Below are positions 32,596-41,290 of a stretch of 64,000 nt of DNA, in pieces. The stretch's first letter is position 1; each line of letters opens with the position of its first letter. The stretch is from Mycobacterium sp. NBC_00419 (GTDB taxonomy: Bacteria > Actinomycetota > Actinomycetes > Mycobacteriales > Mycobacteriaceae), in NCBI RefSeq assembly GCF_036023875.1, contig NZ_CP107931.1, positions 5,022,001 to 5,086,000 on the forward strand, given 5' to 3'. Under the pieces are notes generated by a model. The model was not told the origin of the DNA, ran no database searches, and saw only the letters and a program-made list of their open reading frames with translations. The position numbers and the translations under genes were made by a program.

Positions 32596-33666
32596 ATGAA
32601 CGATCACAGCAGCACCCGGCGCGGACCGATCACCCGTGACGCCGCCGGGTCGAGTTCGGCGGAGGCGTTCGTGATCGTCGCGATCGCAACGATCTTGCTG
32701 ACCCGGCTGTACCTGCGGCTCACCGGCTACCCGCAGATCGGCGGCGGTGACCTGCACATCGCCCATGCACTCTGGGGTGGTGCGCTGATGATGCTGGCAC
32801 TGCTCACCGGTTGGCTGGCGCTGGGTTTCGGCGTGCGCGTGCTGACCGTGGTGATGGGCGGGATCGGGTTCGGCCTCTTCCTCGACGAGGTGGGCAAGTT
32901 CGTCACCAAGGACAACGACTACTTCTACGGACCGGCCGCCGAGATCATGTACATCCTGGTGTGTCTGATCCTGGTCGGTGCGCGCCTAATCCGGGTCATC
33001 CGTCCGCTCAGCGCACACGAATGCCTGGCGTCGGCCGCGGCCATCGCTGCCGACGGGGTGGCCCGCGGTCTGGCCGACCACCGTCGCGAGGTCGGGCTGC
33101 AATTGCTCGACCAGGCCCGGGCCGGGGGAGCGCCGGAGGCCGATGTCGAGCACGTCCGGGCCCTAGTGCTCTCGGCCGGCCATGCCAGCGATCGGCTCTA
33201 CCGACTGCAGCAGTGGGCTCCGCGCTTGATACCCAACGTGTTTCGCAGCCCGAAGTGGGTGCCGTGGGTGGGCTGGCTGCTGGTGGCCGGCTCGGTGTTC
33301 GGACTGTTCTTCCACACCCTGGGCATCGTGGTCGGCGACTACTTCTACGAAGACGAACACGTCAAGATTCACCTGGCGGGCAAAAGTCCGGCCACGATGA
33401 TCCTGCTGGTGACCGCCGGATTGACGCTGGCGATGGCATTGCCGGCGATGATCGCGCTGCGTCGCACCGACAAGGTGTGGCCGTTGCGTCTGCTGCGCAG
33501 CGCGGCCCTGGTGTTCACCTTCCTCACCGCGCTCGTCGACTTCGCCACCGAGGGCTTCGCCGCCCTGATCAACCTGTCGATCGGGTTGTTCGGCATGGCG
33601 ATCCTGTCCTACCAGATCGACGTTGCCACCCGAGCCGCTGCGCCCCATTCAGGGCGGACGCTCTAA
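32596..33666 (+). CDS. Multi-pass membrane protein, unknown function
   Basis: About 356 residues. Membrane segments: AFVIVAIATILLTRLYL, IAHALWGGALMMLALLTGWLALGF, VLTVVMGGIGFGLFLDEVGKF, ILVCLILVGARLIRV, then a soluble stretch (~150-230), then WLLVAGSVFGLFFHTLGIVV, ATMILLVTAGLTLAMALPAMI, and LVFTFLTALVDFATEGFAALINLSIGLFGMAI. The ATG has GGAG six bases upstream. The conserved-looking motif FLDEVGKFVTKDNDYFYGP follows helix 3. No transporter or enzyme signature is recognised. Divergent from the ANTAR gene. Confidence 0.75.
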   Translation: MNDHSSTRRGPITRDAAGSSSAEAFVIVAIATILLTRLYLRLTGYPQIGGGDLHIAHALWGGALMMLALLTGWLALGFGVRVLTVVMGGIGFGLFLDEVGKFVTKDNDYFYGPAAEIMYILVCLILVGARLIRVIRPLSAHECLASAAAIAADGVARGLADHRREVGLQLLDQARAGGAPEADVEHVRALVLSAGHASDRLYRLQQWAPRLIPNVFRSPKWVPWVGWLLVAGSVFGLFFHTLGIVVGDYFYEDEHVKIHLAGKSPATMILLVTAGLTLAMALPAMIALRRTDKVWPLRLLRSAALVFTFLTALVDFATEGFAALINLSIGLFGMAILSYQIDVATRAAAPHSGRTL

Positions 33667-33755
33667 ACTGCGGACATTTTTCGGATTGAGCGTCAATTAA
33701 TCGACGTTCGCTGCTAGCTTCCCTGCAATCGTGAACCGAGGGAAGGACACTCCAC

Positions 33756-35354
33756 ATGGCCAGGACCGCGCTAGCAGTGATGACATCGGGTCTGGTGATC
33801 GCAGGCGCCGGGGCGGCATTCGCCCTGAGCGCGGCCATGGAACCGACGCTCAGAGCTGACGTGGCTCTCGTGTCGGGCGAGCACCCGCTGGCTCCGGTGA
33901 CCTCGAACTGCCTGGTGCCCGGTCTGGACTGTCAGGGATCGGCCGCGTTGCCTGCGGCCGCGTCGAGCGTGCCCACCCCGGCAGCCTTGCTGAGTGCCGA
34001 ACTCAACGGCCGACCCATCATCGGTCCCGGCGGGTGGCTGATCGGGAACGGCCTGAACGGTACCGCGGCGGGTGAGAGCGGCGGTGACGGTGGCTTGTTG
34101 TGGGGTGACGGCGGTGCCGGTGGGCCCGGCGGAAACGGCGGCCGCGCGGGCTTGTTCGGCAATGGCGGTGCGGGCGGCACGGGGACGGCCGCCGTCAACG
34201 GCGGTAAGGGTGGTGACGGCGGAAGCGGTGGCCTGTTCTTCGGTAATGGCGGCAGCGGCGGAAGCGGTGTGGCCGGCGTCGCCGGGGTGAACGGCGGCGC
34301 CGGCGGCGAAGGTGGCGACGGTGGAAACGCCGGCTTGCTCATCGGACGCGGCGGCAGCGGCGGGACCGGCGGTGCTGGCGCCACGGGGTCCTCCGGCAAT
34401 GCGGTGTGGGGTGGTGACGTCGCAGCCACCGGCGGCTCCGGCACAGCCATCTCCGGTACCGAAAACGTGGTCAATATCAACGGATTCGGTGACCCCGGCA
34501 CAGCCGGGACCGGAAACCAGGCCGGCGGCATCGGAGGCGACGGCGGCGCGGCCGACGCGGGCCAGGCCGGCAGCATCGGCTACAACGCAGTGGGCGGGGT
34601 AGGCGGCCGGGGTGGCCTCGGTGGTGACGTTGCCGGGCCTGGCGGTGTCGGGGGCAGCGGCGGTGACGCGTCGGCGGAAGGGACGAGTGCCTCGGCGACC
34701 GGAGGCGTCGGAGGCACCGGCGGCAACGGGCTGGCGCCCGGAGCTGACGGCGGTGCCGGTGCCAAGGGCGGCGACGCCGTCGTCCGCGGGCAGTCCTCCA
34801 GCTCGTCGGTCGGGGGAACCGGCGGGACCGGTGGCAGTGGCGCTCAGGGCGCCGACGGCGGCGTCGGTGGCACCGGCGGGTCGGGCGGCGATGGTGGCCG
34901 CGGCGCGTTCCTGTTCGGCGCCGGCGGCGATGCGGGATCAGGCGGTGCCGGGGGTGACGGTGGAGCGGGCGCTACCGGTGGTGTCGGTGGTGCCGGCGGT
35001 GCGGGCGGCGACGCCAGCATCGCGAACTCACCCTCGACAGCGCAGGCCTATGGCGGCAGGGGCGGCACCGGCGGCAGTGGTGGCGCCGGTGGATCAGGGG
35101 GCAACGGCGGCAACGGCGGCTCGGCCGGCAGCAACGGTAAGGGCGGATTGCTCGGTCGTTCCGGCCAACACGGCTCCGGTGGAGCCGCGGGTTCAGGCGG
35201 CGCTGCGGGAAGCGGTGGCGGCGGGGGCGCAGGAGGCGTCGGCGGCACCGGAGTGTCCGGCTCGTTCGGGGCGGGCGATTCCGGAACCGGCGGCAGCACG
35301 GGCGCTGCCGGGCAGGCGGGTAAGGCCGGCAGCGCCGGTCACTCACACCACTGA
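33756..35354 (+). CDS. PGRS-type glycine-rich exported protein without a PE domain
   Basis: A protein of 532 residues. A signal peptide (MARTALAVMTSGLVIAGAGA, then AFALSAA) replaces the PE domain of PE_PGRS proteins. A ~60-residue linker has two cysteines (NCLVPGLDCQG) and ends in GPGGWLIGNGLNG, which resembles the GRPLIGNG element. From ~105 to the end, GGxGG repeats (GGAGGxGG, GNGGxGG) follow, with a longer non-repeat insertion around 230-265. A terminal SHH closes the chain. GAGGGAAGG precedes the ATG. It is probably surface-exposed or cell-wall associated, perhaps with Ca-binding parallel-beta repeats (inference). Its last 12 bases overlap the convergent gene. Confidence 0.85.
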   Translation: MARTALAVMTSGLVIAGAGAAFALSAAMEPTLRADVALVSGEHPLAPVTSNCLVPGLDCQGSAALPAAASSVPTPAALLSAELNGRPIIGPGGWLIGNGLNGTAAGESGGDGGLLWGDGGAGGPGGNGGRAGLFGNGGAGGTGTAAVNGGKGGDGGSGGLFFGNGGSGGSGVAGVAGVNGGAGGEGGDGGNAGLLIGRGGSGGTGGAGATGSSGNAVWGGDVAATGGSGTAISGTENVVNINGFGDPGTAGTGNQAGGIGGDGGAADAGQAGSIGYNAVGGVGGRGGLGGDVAGPGGVGGSGGDASAEGTSASATGGVGGTGGNGLAPGADGGAGAKGGDAVVRGQSSSSSVGGTGGTGGSGAQGADGGVGGTGGSGGDGGRGAFLFGAGGDAGSGGAGGDGGAGATGGVGGAGGAGGDASIANSPSTAQAYGGRGGTGGSGGAGGSGGNGGNGGSAGSNGKGGLLGRSGQHGSGGAAGSGGAAGSGGGGGAGGVGGTGVSGSFGAGDSGTGGSTGAAGQAGKAGSAGHSHH

Positions 35355-35852
35355 CAGATACCGCTTGGTGATCACGCGCTGGGCGTAGGACGCCACAGGT
35401 GCACCGATCTGGCTCCACCACGTCGCGGGCCGGGAGAACGCCACCACTTCGGCGTACACCGAATCGTCGGCCGGCTCGTAGCGCACGCCGAACATCTCCT
35501 CACCCGCCACCGCGTGGCCGGGCAGACTCCCGTAGGCGAACCCGCGGCGGTTGTGCTCGTCGACGACGTACACCACCCGGCACGGCGCCGCGATCGGGCC
35601 GAGCTTGCCCAGCACGTCGGTACCGACCTCGGCCACCTCGGTGGTCGCCGTCACCCGCAGCCCTGCTCCGCGCAACATCCCGTAGCGCATGACCGCAGCG
35701 GCGGCCTGGTCGAAGCGATCGCGCCCGCGCCCGATCGTCGACGACAACCTGACATGGTGATACCCCGGGGGAAGCTGGCCCGCGGTCGCACCCACTTCGG
35801 TATAGGTCAACGGCCGTCCGGCCAGGTCGCTGAGCTTCACCTGACCCACCAT
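35343..35852 (-). CDS. DUF1990 family protein
   Basis: A protein of 169 residues matching DUF1990: LTYTEVGATAGQLPPGYHHVRLSSTIGRGRDRF near the start, AAAAVMRYGMLRGAGLRV, CRVVYVVDEHNRRGFAYGSLPGHAVAGEEMFGV, and a C-terminal VVAFSRPATWWSQIGAPV. The domain forms an SRPBCC-like barrel; its function is not known. The ATG at 35852 was chosen by homology, rejecting an upstream extension. It converges on the PGRS gene with a 12-base overlap. Confidence 0.85.
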   Translation of the reverse strand: MVGQVKLSDLAGRPLTYTEVGATAGQLPPGYHHVRLSSTIGRGRDRFDQAAAAVMRYGMLRGAGLRVTATTEVAEVGTDVLGKLGPIAAPCRVVYVVDEHNRRGFAYGSLPGHAVAGEEMFGVRYEPADDSVYAEVVAFSRPATWWSQIGAPVASYAQRVITKRYLSVV

Positions 35853-35924
35853 GCCACCGACACACGTACCGTCGTAGTCAGGGCCGCTCACCGCGCGGCA
35901 TACGGTAATCAGGTGGCAGACGAC

Positions 35925-36548
35925 ATGACCGTGATGGGCGCGACCCACCCCGGCGGCGGGTTCAACCCGCCAGTACCGACCGCCAAGGGCGGGCCGGATT
36001 ACGGGCGGTTCATCGACGCCGTCCGCGATCTGCAGGACCACGCCCGCGCCGCCGACGCCCCTGACGACGTCGTCACCCGGGCCGCCGCCCTGCTCGAAGA
36101 GGCCTGCGGGCTGCTGGCTCCCTTCGATGTCGACGAGTGGACCACACCGTCGGGCCGGCGCAACGACCTACCGATGCGCGGCAACATCCTGAGCATCCCG
36201 AACGAGGTGCAGCCCGGTGAGGACGGCCGGTTGCGCGGCTGGGCCCGCTTCCGCCGGTTCCATCTCGGGCGCAATGGCGCGGTGCACGGCGGGATCATCG
36301 CCCACCTCTTCGACGGTGTCCTGGGCAAGACGTCGTTCCTGCTGACCGGCGGGCCCTACCAGCGCACCGCATACCTGCACGTCAACTACCGGAACATCGT
36401 GCCCATCGAGAAGGAATTGCAGGTCGACGCCGGCGTGCTGCGTACCGAGGGGCGCAAGATCTTCGTCGACATCCGGCTGTCCGACGGCGACACCGTACTG
36501 GCCGACGGGGAAGGACTGTTCGTGCTGCTCAAACCGGGACAACCGTGA
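35925..36548 (+). CDS. Hotdog-fold thioesterase (PaaI-like)
   Basis: A protein of 207 residues. After a helical N-terminal extension, the hotdog fold contains FHLGRNGAVHGGIIAHLFDGVLGKTSF, where the HGG-(x)-D/E helix forms the active site, and TAYLHVNYRNIVPIEKELQVDAGV. It hydrolyses acyl-CoA thioesters; substrate unknown. AGGTGG lies 8 bases before the ATG; a GTG four codons upstream is possible. Its stop overlaps the next start as GTGA. Confidence 0.85.
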   Translation: MTVMGATHPGGGFNPPVPTAKGGPDYGRFIDAVRDLQDHARAADAPDDVVTRAAALLEEACGLLAPFDVDEWTTPSGRRNDLPMRGNILSIPNEVQPGEDGRLRGWARFRRFHLGRNGAVHGGIIAHLFDGVLGKTSFLLTGGPYQRTAYLHVNYRNIVPIEKELQVDAGVLRTEGRKIFVDIRLSDGDTVLADGEGLFVLLKPGQP

Positions 36549-36958
36549 AGAGCGCGCTCCGCGCGTGGGCGCGCAAGCGAGACGGGCTGCGGGATCGTCC
36601 GGTCGCCGACTTCGTCTACCGCGTCGCAGTCGCGGTGGTCGGCGTGGCCGTGCTGCTGGTCGGGATCGTCGCGATCCCATACCCCGGGCCCGGCTGGGCC
36701 ATCCTGTTCGTCGGCCTGGCCATCCTGGCCACCGAGTTCTACTGGGCCCATCGCACCCTGACGTTCGCCCGCGGTCACTATGACAATGCGATGGGCTGGT
36801 TCAAGCGGCAGGGCTGGTGGGTGCAGGCGCTCGGGGCGGTGTTCACCGCTGCCGTCGTCGTGGCCACGCTGTGGCTGTTCGGGGCGGTGGGCTGGACGGC
36901 TGGACTGCTGGGCCTGGATCATCCCGCCCTGGAGAGCCCCATCGGCCTCGGAGCCTGA
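36545..36958 (+). CDS. TIGR02611-type PGPGW membrane protein
   Basis: A protein of 137 residues. Two N-terminal membrane segments surround the PGPGWAILFVGLAILATEF signature, and a third hydrophobic segment (ALGAVFTAAVVVATLWLFGAV) follows. The family is restricted to actinobacteria and related groups and has unknown function. The GTG overlaps the thioesterase stop. It precedes thrS by ~85 bases. Confidence 0.85.
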   Translation: MKSALRAWARKRDGLRDRPVADFVYRVAVAVVGVAVLLVGIVAIPYPGPGWAILFVGLAILATEFYWAHRTLTFARGHYDNAMGWFKRQGWWVQALGAVFTAAVVVATLWLFGAVGWTAGLLGLDHPALESPIGLGA

Positions 36959-37043
36959 CCGTCGCCCCGATAGCATGGTCGCGACCGGCCGCGAGTTCTC
37001 GTGACGGTCATCCCTGTCCCCGTCACCCGAAAGAGCATCCGTG

Positions 37044-39095
37044 ATGAGCGCCCCCGCGACGACCGCCCCAGCAGCCCCGATCCGGGTCCCTGCCGGGACT
37101 ACCGCGGGCGCCGCCGTACGCGACGCCGGTCTGCCGAGCCGCGGGGAAGCCGACGCGGTCGTGGTGGTGCGCGACGCCGACGGGAAACTGCGGGACCTGA
37201 GCTGGACGCCGGACTCCGACGCCGAGGTGGTGCCGGTGGCCGCCGACACCGACGATGGGCGCAGCGTCATCCGGCACTCGGCCGCCCACGTGCTGGCCCA
37301 GGCGGTGCAGGAACTGTTCCCGCAAGCCAAGCTCGGCATCGGCCCGCCGATCACCGACGGCTTCTACTACGACTTCGACGTCCCCGAGGCGTTCACGCCC
37401 GAAGATCTCGAGAAGCTCGAGAAGCGGATGCGCGCCATCGTCAAAGAAGGCCAGCTGTTCGCCCGCCGGGTCTACGAATCCAAGGAGCAGGCCCGCGCCG
37501 AGCTGGCCGGCGAGCCCTACAAGCTCGAACTGGTCGACGACAAGTCCGGTGACGCCGACATCATGGAGGTTGGCGGCGACGAGCTGACCGCCTACGACAA
37601 CCTCAATCCCCGCACCCGCGAACGAGTTTGGGGAGACCTGTGCCGCGGACCGCACATCCCCACTACGAAGTACATCCCGGCGTTCAAGCTGACCAGGAGC
37701 TCGGCGGCGTATTGGCGCGGCGACCAGAACAACGCCAGCCTGCAACGCATCTACGGCACTGCCTGGGAGTCGCAGGAAGCCCTGGACCGCCACCTCGAAC
37801 TGCTCGAGGAGGCCCAGCGCCGCGACCACCGCAAGCTCGGCGTCGAGCTCGACCTGTTCAGCTTCCCCGACGAGCTCGGTTCGGGCCTGCCGGTGTTCCA
37901 CCCCAACGGCGGCACCGTGCGCCGGGAGCTCGAGGAGTACTCGCGGCGTAAGCACATCGAGGCCGGCTACGAGTTCGTCAACACCCCGCACATCACCAAA
38001 GAGCAGCTCTACATCACCTCGGGTCACCTCGAGTGGTACGCCGACGGCATGTTCCCGCCAATGCACATCGACGCCGAGTTCGACGAGAACGGCGTCCTGC
38101 GCAAGCCCGGGCAGGACTACTACCTCAAGCCGATGAACTGCCCGATGCACCATTTGATCTTCCGGTCGCGCGGGCGGTCCTATCGCGAACTTCCGTTGCG
38201 GCTCTTCGAGTTCGGCACCGTCTACCGCTATGAGAAGTCCGGTGTCATCCACGGCCTGACCCGGGTGCGGGGGATGACCCAGGACGACTCGCACATCTAC
38301 TGCACCCGCGAGCAGATGCGCGACGAACTGGCCTCGCTGCTGCGCTTCGTGCTCGACCTGCTCGCCGACTACGGCCTGTCGGACTTCTATCTGGAGCTGT
38401 CCACCAAGGACCCGAAGAAGTACGTCGGCTCCGACGAGGTGTGGGAGGAGGCCACCGAGACGTTGCGCGAGGTCGCCGAATCCTCGGGCCTGGAGCTGGT
38501 TCCCGATCCCGGCGGCGCGGCGTTCTACGGGCCGAAGATCTCGGTGCAGGTGCGCGACGCGCTGGGCCGCAGCTGGCAGATGTCGACCATCCAGCTCGAC
38601 TTCAACATGCCCGAGCGTTTCGAGCTGGAGTACACCGCGGCCGACGGCACCCGCCAGCGGCCGGTGTTGATCCACCGCGCGCTGTTCGGGTCGATCGAGC
38701 GGTTCTTCGGCATCCTCACCGAGCACTACGCCGGCGCCTTCCCGGCCTGGCTGGCCCCGCTGCAGGTGGTGGGAATTCCGGTGGCCGACGACCACGTGCC
38801 CTACCTGCATGACGTCGCCGCCGACCTGCGCTCGCACGGCGTGCGGGTCGAGGTCGACGCCAGCGACGACCGGATGGCCAAGAAGATCGTCAACCACACC
38901 AACCAGAAGGTGCCGTTCATGTTGCTCGCGGGTGACCGCGACGTCGAGGCCGGCGCGGTCAGCTTCCGGTTCGGTGACCGCACTCAGATTAACGGCGTGC
39001 CCCGGCAACAGGCGGCGGCGACGATCCTCAAGTGGATCGCCGATCGCGAGAATGCCGTGCCCACAGCCGAACTGGTGAAGGTCGATGGTGACTGA
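37044..39095 (+). CDS. thrS: Threonyl-tRNA synthetase
   Basis: A protein of 683 residues that charges tRNA-Thr. TGS domain at the N-terminus ([17 protein letters not shown]), editing domain with [11 protein letters not shown] (HxxxH) and the CRGPHIP motif, then the class II catalytic core: motif 1 around [15 protein letters not shown], zinc-binding MNCPMHH, motif 2 [21 protein letters not shown], motif 3 [16 protein letters not shown], and the anticodon-binding domain. The ATG at 37044 gives the MSAPA start seen in mycobacterial ThrRS; a GTG lies one codon earlier. The stop overlaps the HIT gene by 11 bases. It heads the conserved PIM operon. Confidence 0.96.
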   Translation: MSAPATTAPAAPIRVPAGTTAGAAVRDAGLPSRGEADAVVVVRDADGKLRDLSWTPDSDAEVVPVAADTDDGRSVIRHSAAHVLAQAVQELFPQAKLGIGPPITDGFYYDFDVPEAFTPEDLEKLEKRMRAIVKEGQLFARRVYESKEQARAELAGEPYKLELVDDKSGDADIMEVGGDELTAYDNLNPRTRERVWGDLCRGPHIPTTKYIPAFKLTRSSAAYWRGDQNNASLQRIYGTAWESQEALDRHLELLEEAQRRDHRKLGVELDLFSFPDELGSGLPVFHPNGGTVRRELEEYSRRKHIEAGYEFVNTPHITKEQLYITSGHLEWYADGMFPPMHIDAEFDENGVLRKPGQDYYLKPMNCPMHHLIFRSRGRSYRELPLRLFEFGTVYRYEKSGVIHGLTRVRGMTQDDSHIYCTREQMRDELASLLRFVLDLLADYGLSDFYLELSTKDPKKYVGSDEVWEEATETLREVAESSGLELVPDPGGAAFYGPKISVQVRDALGRSWQMSTIQLDFNMPERFELEYTAADGTRQRPVLIHRALFGSIERFFGILTEHYAGAFPAWLAPLQVVGIPVADDHVPYLHDVAADLRSHGVRVEVDASDDRMAKKIVNHTNQKVPFMLLAGDRDVEAGAVSFRFGDRTQINGVPRQQAAATILKWIADRENAVPTAELVKVDGD

Positions 39096-39642
39096 GGGCG
39101 GCGAGGCGATCACCGATCGGGGAGTGGGTGAACCCGACCGGCTTCAGCGGTTGTGGACCCCACACCGGATGAGCTACATCGTCGAGGTTCCCGCGCAGAA
39201 GAAGTCGTCGGAGCCCACCCAGCCGTTCACCCATATTCCCACGCTGTCCGACGAGGAGGGCCTGGTGGTGGCCCGTGGCGAACAGGTGTACGCGGTGCTC
39301 AACCTCTACCCGTACAACCCCGGCCACTTGATGGTGGTGCCCTATCGTCGGGTCTCCGAACTGGAGGACCTCACCAGCGAGGAGAGCGCTGAGCTGATGG
39401 CGTTCACCCAGAAGGCAATCCGCGTCATGAAAGCCGTCTCCAGCCCGGACGGCTTCAACGTCGGGCTCAACCTCGGCAAGTCGGCCGGCGGTTCGCTGGC
39501 CGAGCATCTGCACATGCACGTCGTGCCGCGGTGGTCGGGTGACGCCAACTTCATCACGATCGTGGGTGAGACCAAAGTCATTCCGCAGCTGTTGCGCGAC
39601 ACCCGCGCGCTGCTCGCCACCGAATGGGCCAATCAGACGTGA
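39085..39642 (+). CDS. HIT-family hydrolase (Ap4A phosphorylase-like, Rv2613c orthologue)
   Basis: A protein of 185 residues. HIT motif [11 protein letters not shown] (H-x-H-x-H) near residue 145, with the preceding [15 protein letters not shown] strand. The N-terminal segment [11 protein letters not shown] is the same as in mycobacterial Ap4A phosphorylases. It splits dinucleoside polyphosphates. The ATG lies inside the end of thrS, and the stop overlaps pgsA as GTGA, so it is translationally coupled on both sides. Confidence 0.9.
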   Translation: MVTEGGEAITDRGVGEPDRLQRLWTPHRMSYIVEVPAQKKSSEPTQPFTHIPTLSDEEGLVVARGEQVYAVLNLYPYNPGHLMVVPYRRVSELEDLTSEESAELMAFTQKAIRVMKAVSSPDGFNVGLNLGKSAGGSLAEHLHMHVVPRWSGDANFITIVGETKVIPQLLRDTRALLATEWANQT

Positions 39643-40304
39643 GCGATTTCTACCTGATGACTCGAGCGGCGTACACCAAGCTCAGTACGCCGGTTGCCAA
39701 GGCGGCGCTCAAGATTGGGCTGACCCCCGACATCGTCACCATCGCCGGCACCGCCGGCTCGGTGCTGGCCGCGCTGACGCTGTTTCCCATCGGGGTGCTG
39801 TGGTGGGGATCGGTGGCGGTGTTCTTCTTCGTGCTCGCCGACATGCTCGACGGCGCGATGGCGCGCCAGCGCGGCGGTGGCACCCGGTTCGGCGCGGTGC
39901 TGGATGCCACCTGCGACCGGATCAGCGACGGTGCGATCTTCTGCGGGTTGCTGTGGTGGGCGGCGTTCGGGCTGCACAGCTCATCGCTGATGGTGGCCAC
40001 GCTCATCTGCCTGGTGACCTCGCAGGTGATCTCCTACGTCAAGGCCCGCGCCGAGGCCAGCGGACTGCAGGGCGGCGGCGGTCTCATCGAACGCCCCGAA
40101 CGTCTGGTCATCGTGCTGCTCGGCGCCGGTCTCTCGGACTTCCCGGTATTCGGGGTGCCGATCCTGCTGCCGATCGCGATGTGGCTGCTCGCGGTCGCGA
40201 GCCTGGTGACCGTGGGCCAGCGGGTGCATTCGGTGCGCAGTTCACCGGGGGCGATGGACAAGATCCCGCCGGCGACCCCCGAGCCGGGGAGTCCCGAGCA
40301 GTGA
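39639..40304 (+). CDS. pgsA: Phosphatidylinositol phosphate synthase
   Basis: A protein of 221 residues with six membrane segments. The CDP-alcohol phosphatidyltransferase signature is complete: DMLDGAMARQ, GGTRFGAVLD, then CDRISD, that is D-x2-DG-x2-AR-x8-G-x3-D-x3-D. In mycobacteria this enzyme joins CDP-diacylglycerol and inositol-1-phosphate as the first step to phosphatidylinositol and PIMs. GTG start overlapping the HIT stop; its stop overlaps the acyltransferase start. It corresponds to Rv2612c by position and sequence. Confidence 0.94.
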   Translation: MSDFYLMTRAAYTKLSTPVAKAALKIGLTPDIVTIAGTAGSVLAALTLFPIGVLWWGSVAVFFFVLADMLDGAMARQRGGGTRFGAVLDATCDRISDGAIFCGLLWWAAFGLHSSSLMVATLICLVTSQVISYVKARAEASGLQGGGGLIERPERLVIVLLGAGLSDFPVFGVPILLPIAMWLLAVASLVTVGQRVHSVRSSPGAMDKIPPATPEPGSPEQ

Positions 40305-41290
40305 TCGCGACTCCGTCGGGGCTGTGGACAGCCGGCCGCAATCGGCTGCCCTCAGGTGACAACCTCGCCGACTGGGGCTACGCCGCGGGGTGGCGACTGG
40401 TCAGGACGATGCCGGAGTTTGTTGCGCGCAACGCGTTTGGTGCCGGCGCCCGGTACGCGGCGCTCGGCGGCGGTCCGGAGCAGCTCCGCAAGAACCTGGC
40501 CCGGGTGATCGGCACCACGCCCGCCGACGTGCCCGACGAGCTGATTCGTGCTTCGCTGGCCTCGTACGCCCGGTACTGGCGGGAGGCATTCCGGTTGCCA
40601 ACGATGGATCTCGAAGCCCTTGCGCGCCGGCTCGACGCCGTCGTGGTGGGCGCCGAGCACGTCGACGCCGGCTACGCCGCCGGCCACGGCGTCATCCTGG
40701 CGCTTCCGCACAGCGGCAACTGGGACATGGCGGGCGTCTGGCTGGTGCACCACAGCGGCACGTTCACCACGGTGGCCGAGCGGCTACAGCCGGAGTCCCT
40801 CTACCGCCGCTTTCTGGACTATCGGGAGAGCCTGGGCTTCGAGGTGCTGCCGCTCACCGGAGCCGCTGGGCCGGCGACATCGAGAGGGGCTGGCGAGCGC
40901 CCGCCGATGGAGGTGCTCGCCGAGCGGCTGGAGGCCAACCGCGCGGTGTGCCTGATGGCCGAACGCGACCTGACCAGATCCGGCATCGAGGTCGATCTGC
41001 TCGGTGAACCCACCCGCATGCCGGGCGGGCCGGCGAAGTTGGCCATCAAGACCGGTGCCGCGTTGCTTCCCGCTCACGTCTACTACCAGGGTGAGGACTG
41101 CGTCGTGCAGATCGGCGCGCCGCTGGACTGCTCCAGCGCGGACGTCGGCGTGATCACCCAGGCGCTGGCCGACGAGTTCGGCAGGAACATCGCCGCCCAC
41201 CCCGAGGACTGGCACATGCTGCAGCCGCAGTGGCTCGCCGACCTGTCCGAGGAAAGGCGCGCCCGAATACGGGGCGACGGTCCTAGCTGA
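40301..41290 (+). CDS. Phosphatidylinositol mannoside acyltransferase (Rv2611c/PatA-like)
   Basis: A protein of 329 residues of the LPLAT family. The catalytic HxxxxD motif is HSGNWDMAG near residue 145; AVCLMAERDLTRSGIEVDLLGE and GGPAKLAIKTGAALLP follow. The enzyme adds a palmitoyl chain to the 6-position of the mannose on PIM1/PIM2 at the inner membrane face. The GTG at 40301 overlaps the pgsA stop; the stop shares one base with the pimA start. Position between pgsA and pimA supports the assignment. Confidence 0.93.
   Translation: MIATPSGLWTAGRNRLPSGDNLADWGYAAGWRLVRTMPEFVARNAFGAGARYAALGGGPEQLRKNLARVIGTTPADVPDELIRASLASYARYWREAFRLPTMDLEALARRLDAVVVGAEHVDAGYAAGHGVILALPHSGNWDMAGVWLVHHSGTFTTVAERLQPESLYRRFLDYRESLGFEVLPLTGAAGPATSRGAGERPPMEVLAERLEANRAVCLMAERDLTRSGIEVDLLGEPTRMPGGPAKLAIKTGAALLPAHVYYQGEDCVVQIGAPLDCSSADVGVITQALADEFGRNIAAHPEDWHMLQPQWLADLSEERRARIRGDGPS

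Noticed and set aside
33691..33706. CGTCAATTAATCGACG upstream of the PGRS gene as an operator
   Set aside because: Imperfect dyad dominated by the self-complementary ATTAAT; no linked regulator.
33756..35354. The GGC/GGT-rich PGRS repeats as a CRISPR or tandem-repeat array
   Set aside because: The repeats are degenerate codon-level Gly repeats within one open frame, with no spacer structure.
37023..39113. A ~700-codon open frame on the minus strand opposite thrS
   Set aside because: It is the mirror of a real GC-rich gene; composition is His/Arg/Val-rich with no family, and thrS is certain on the other strand.
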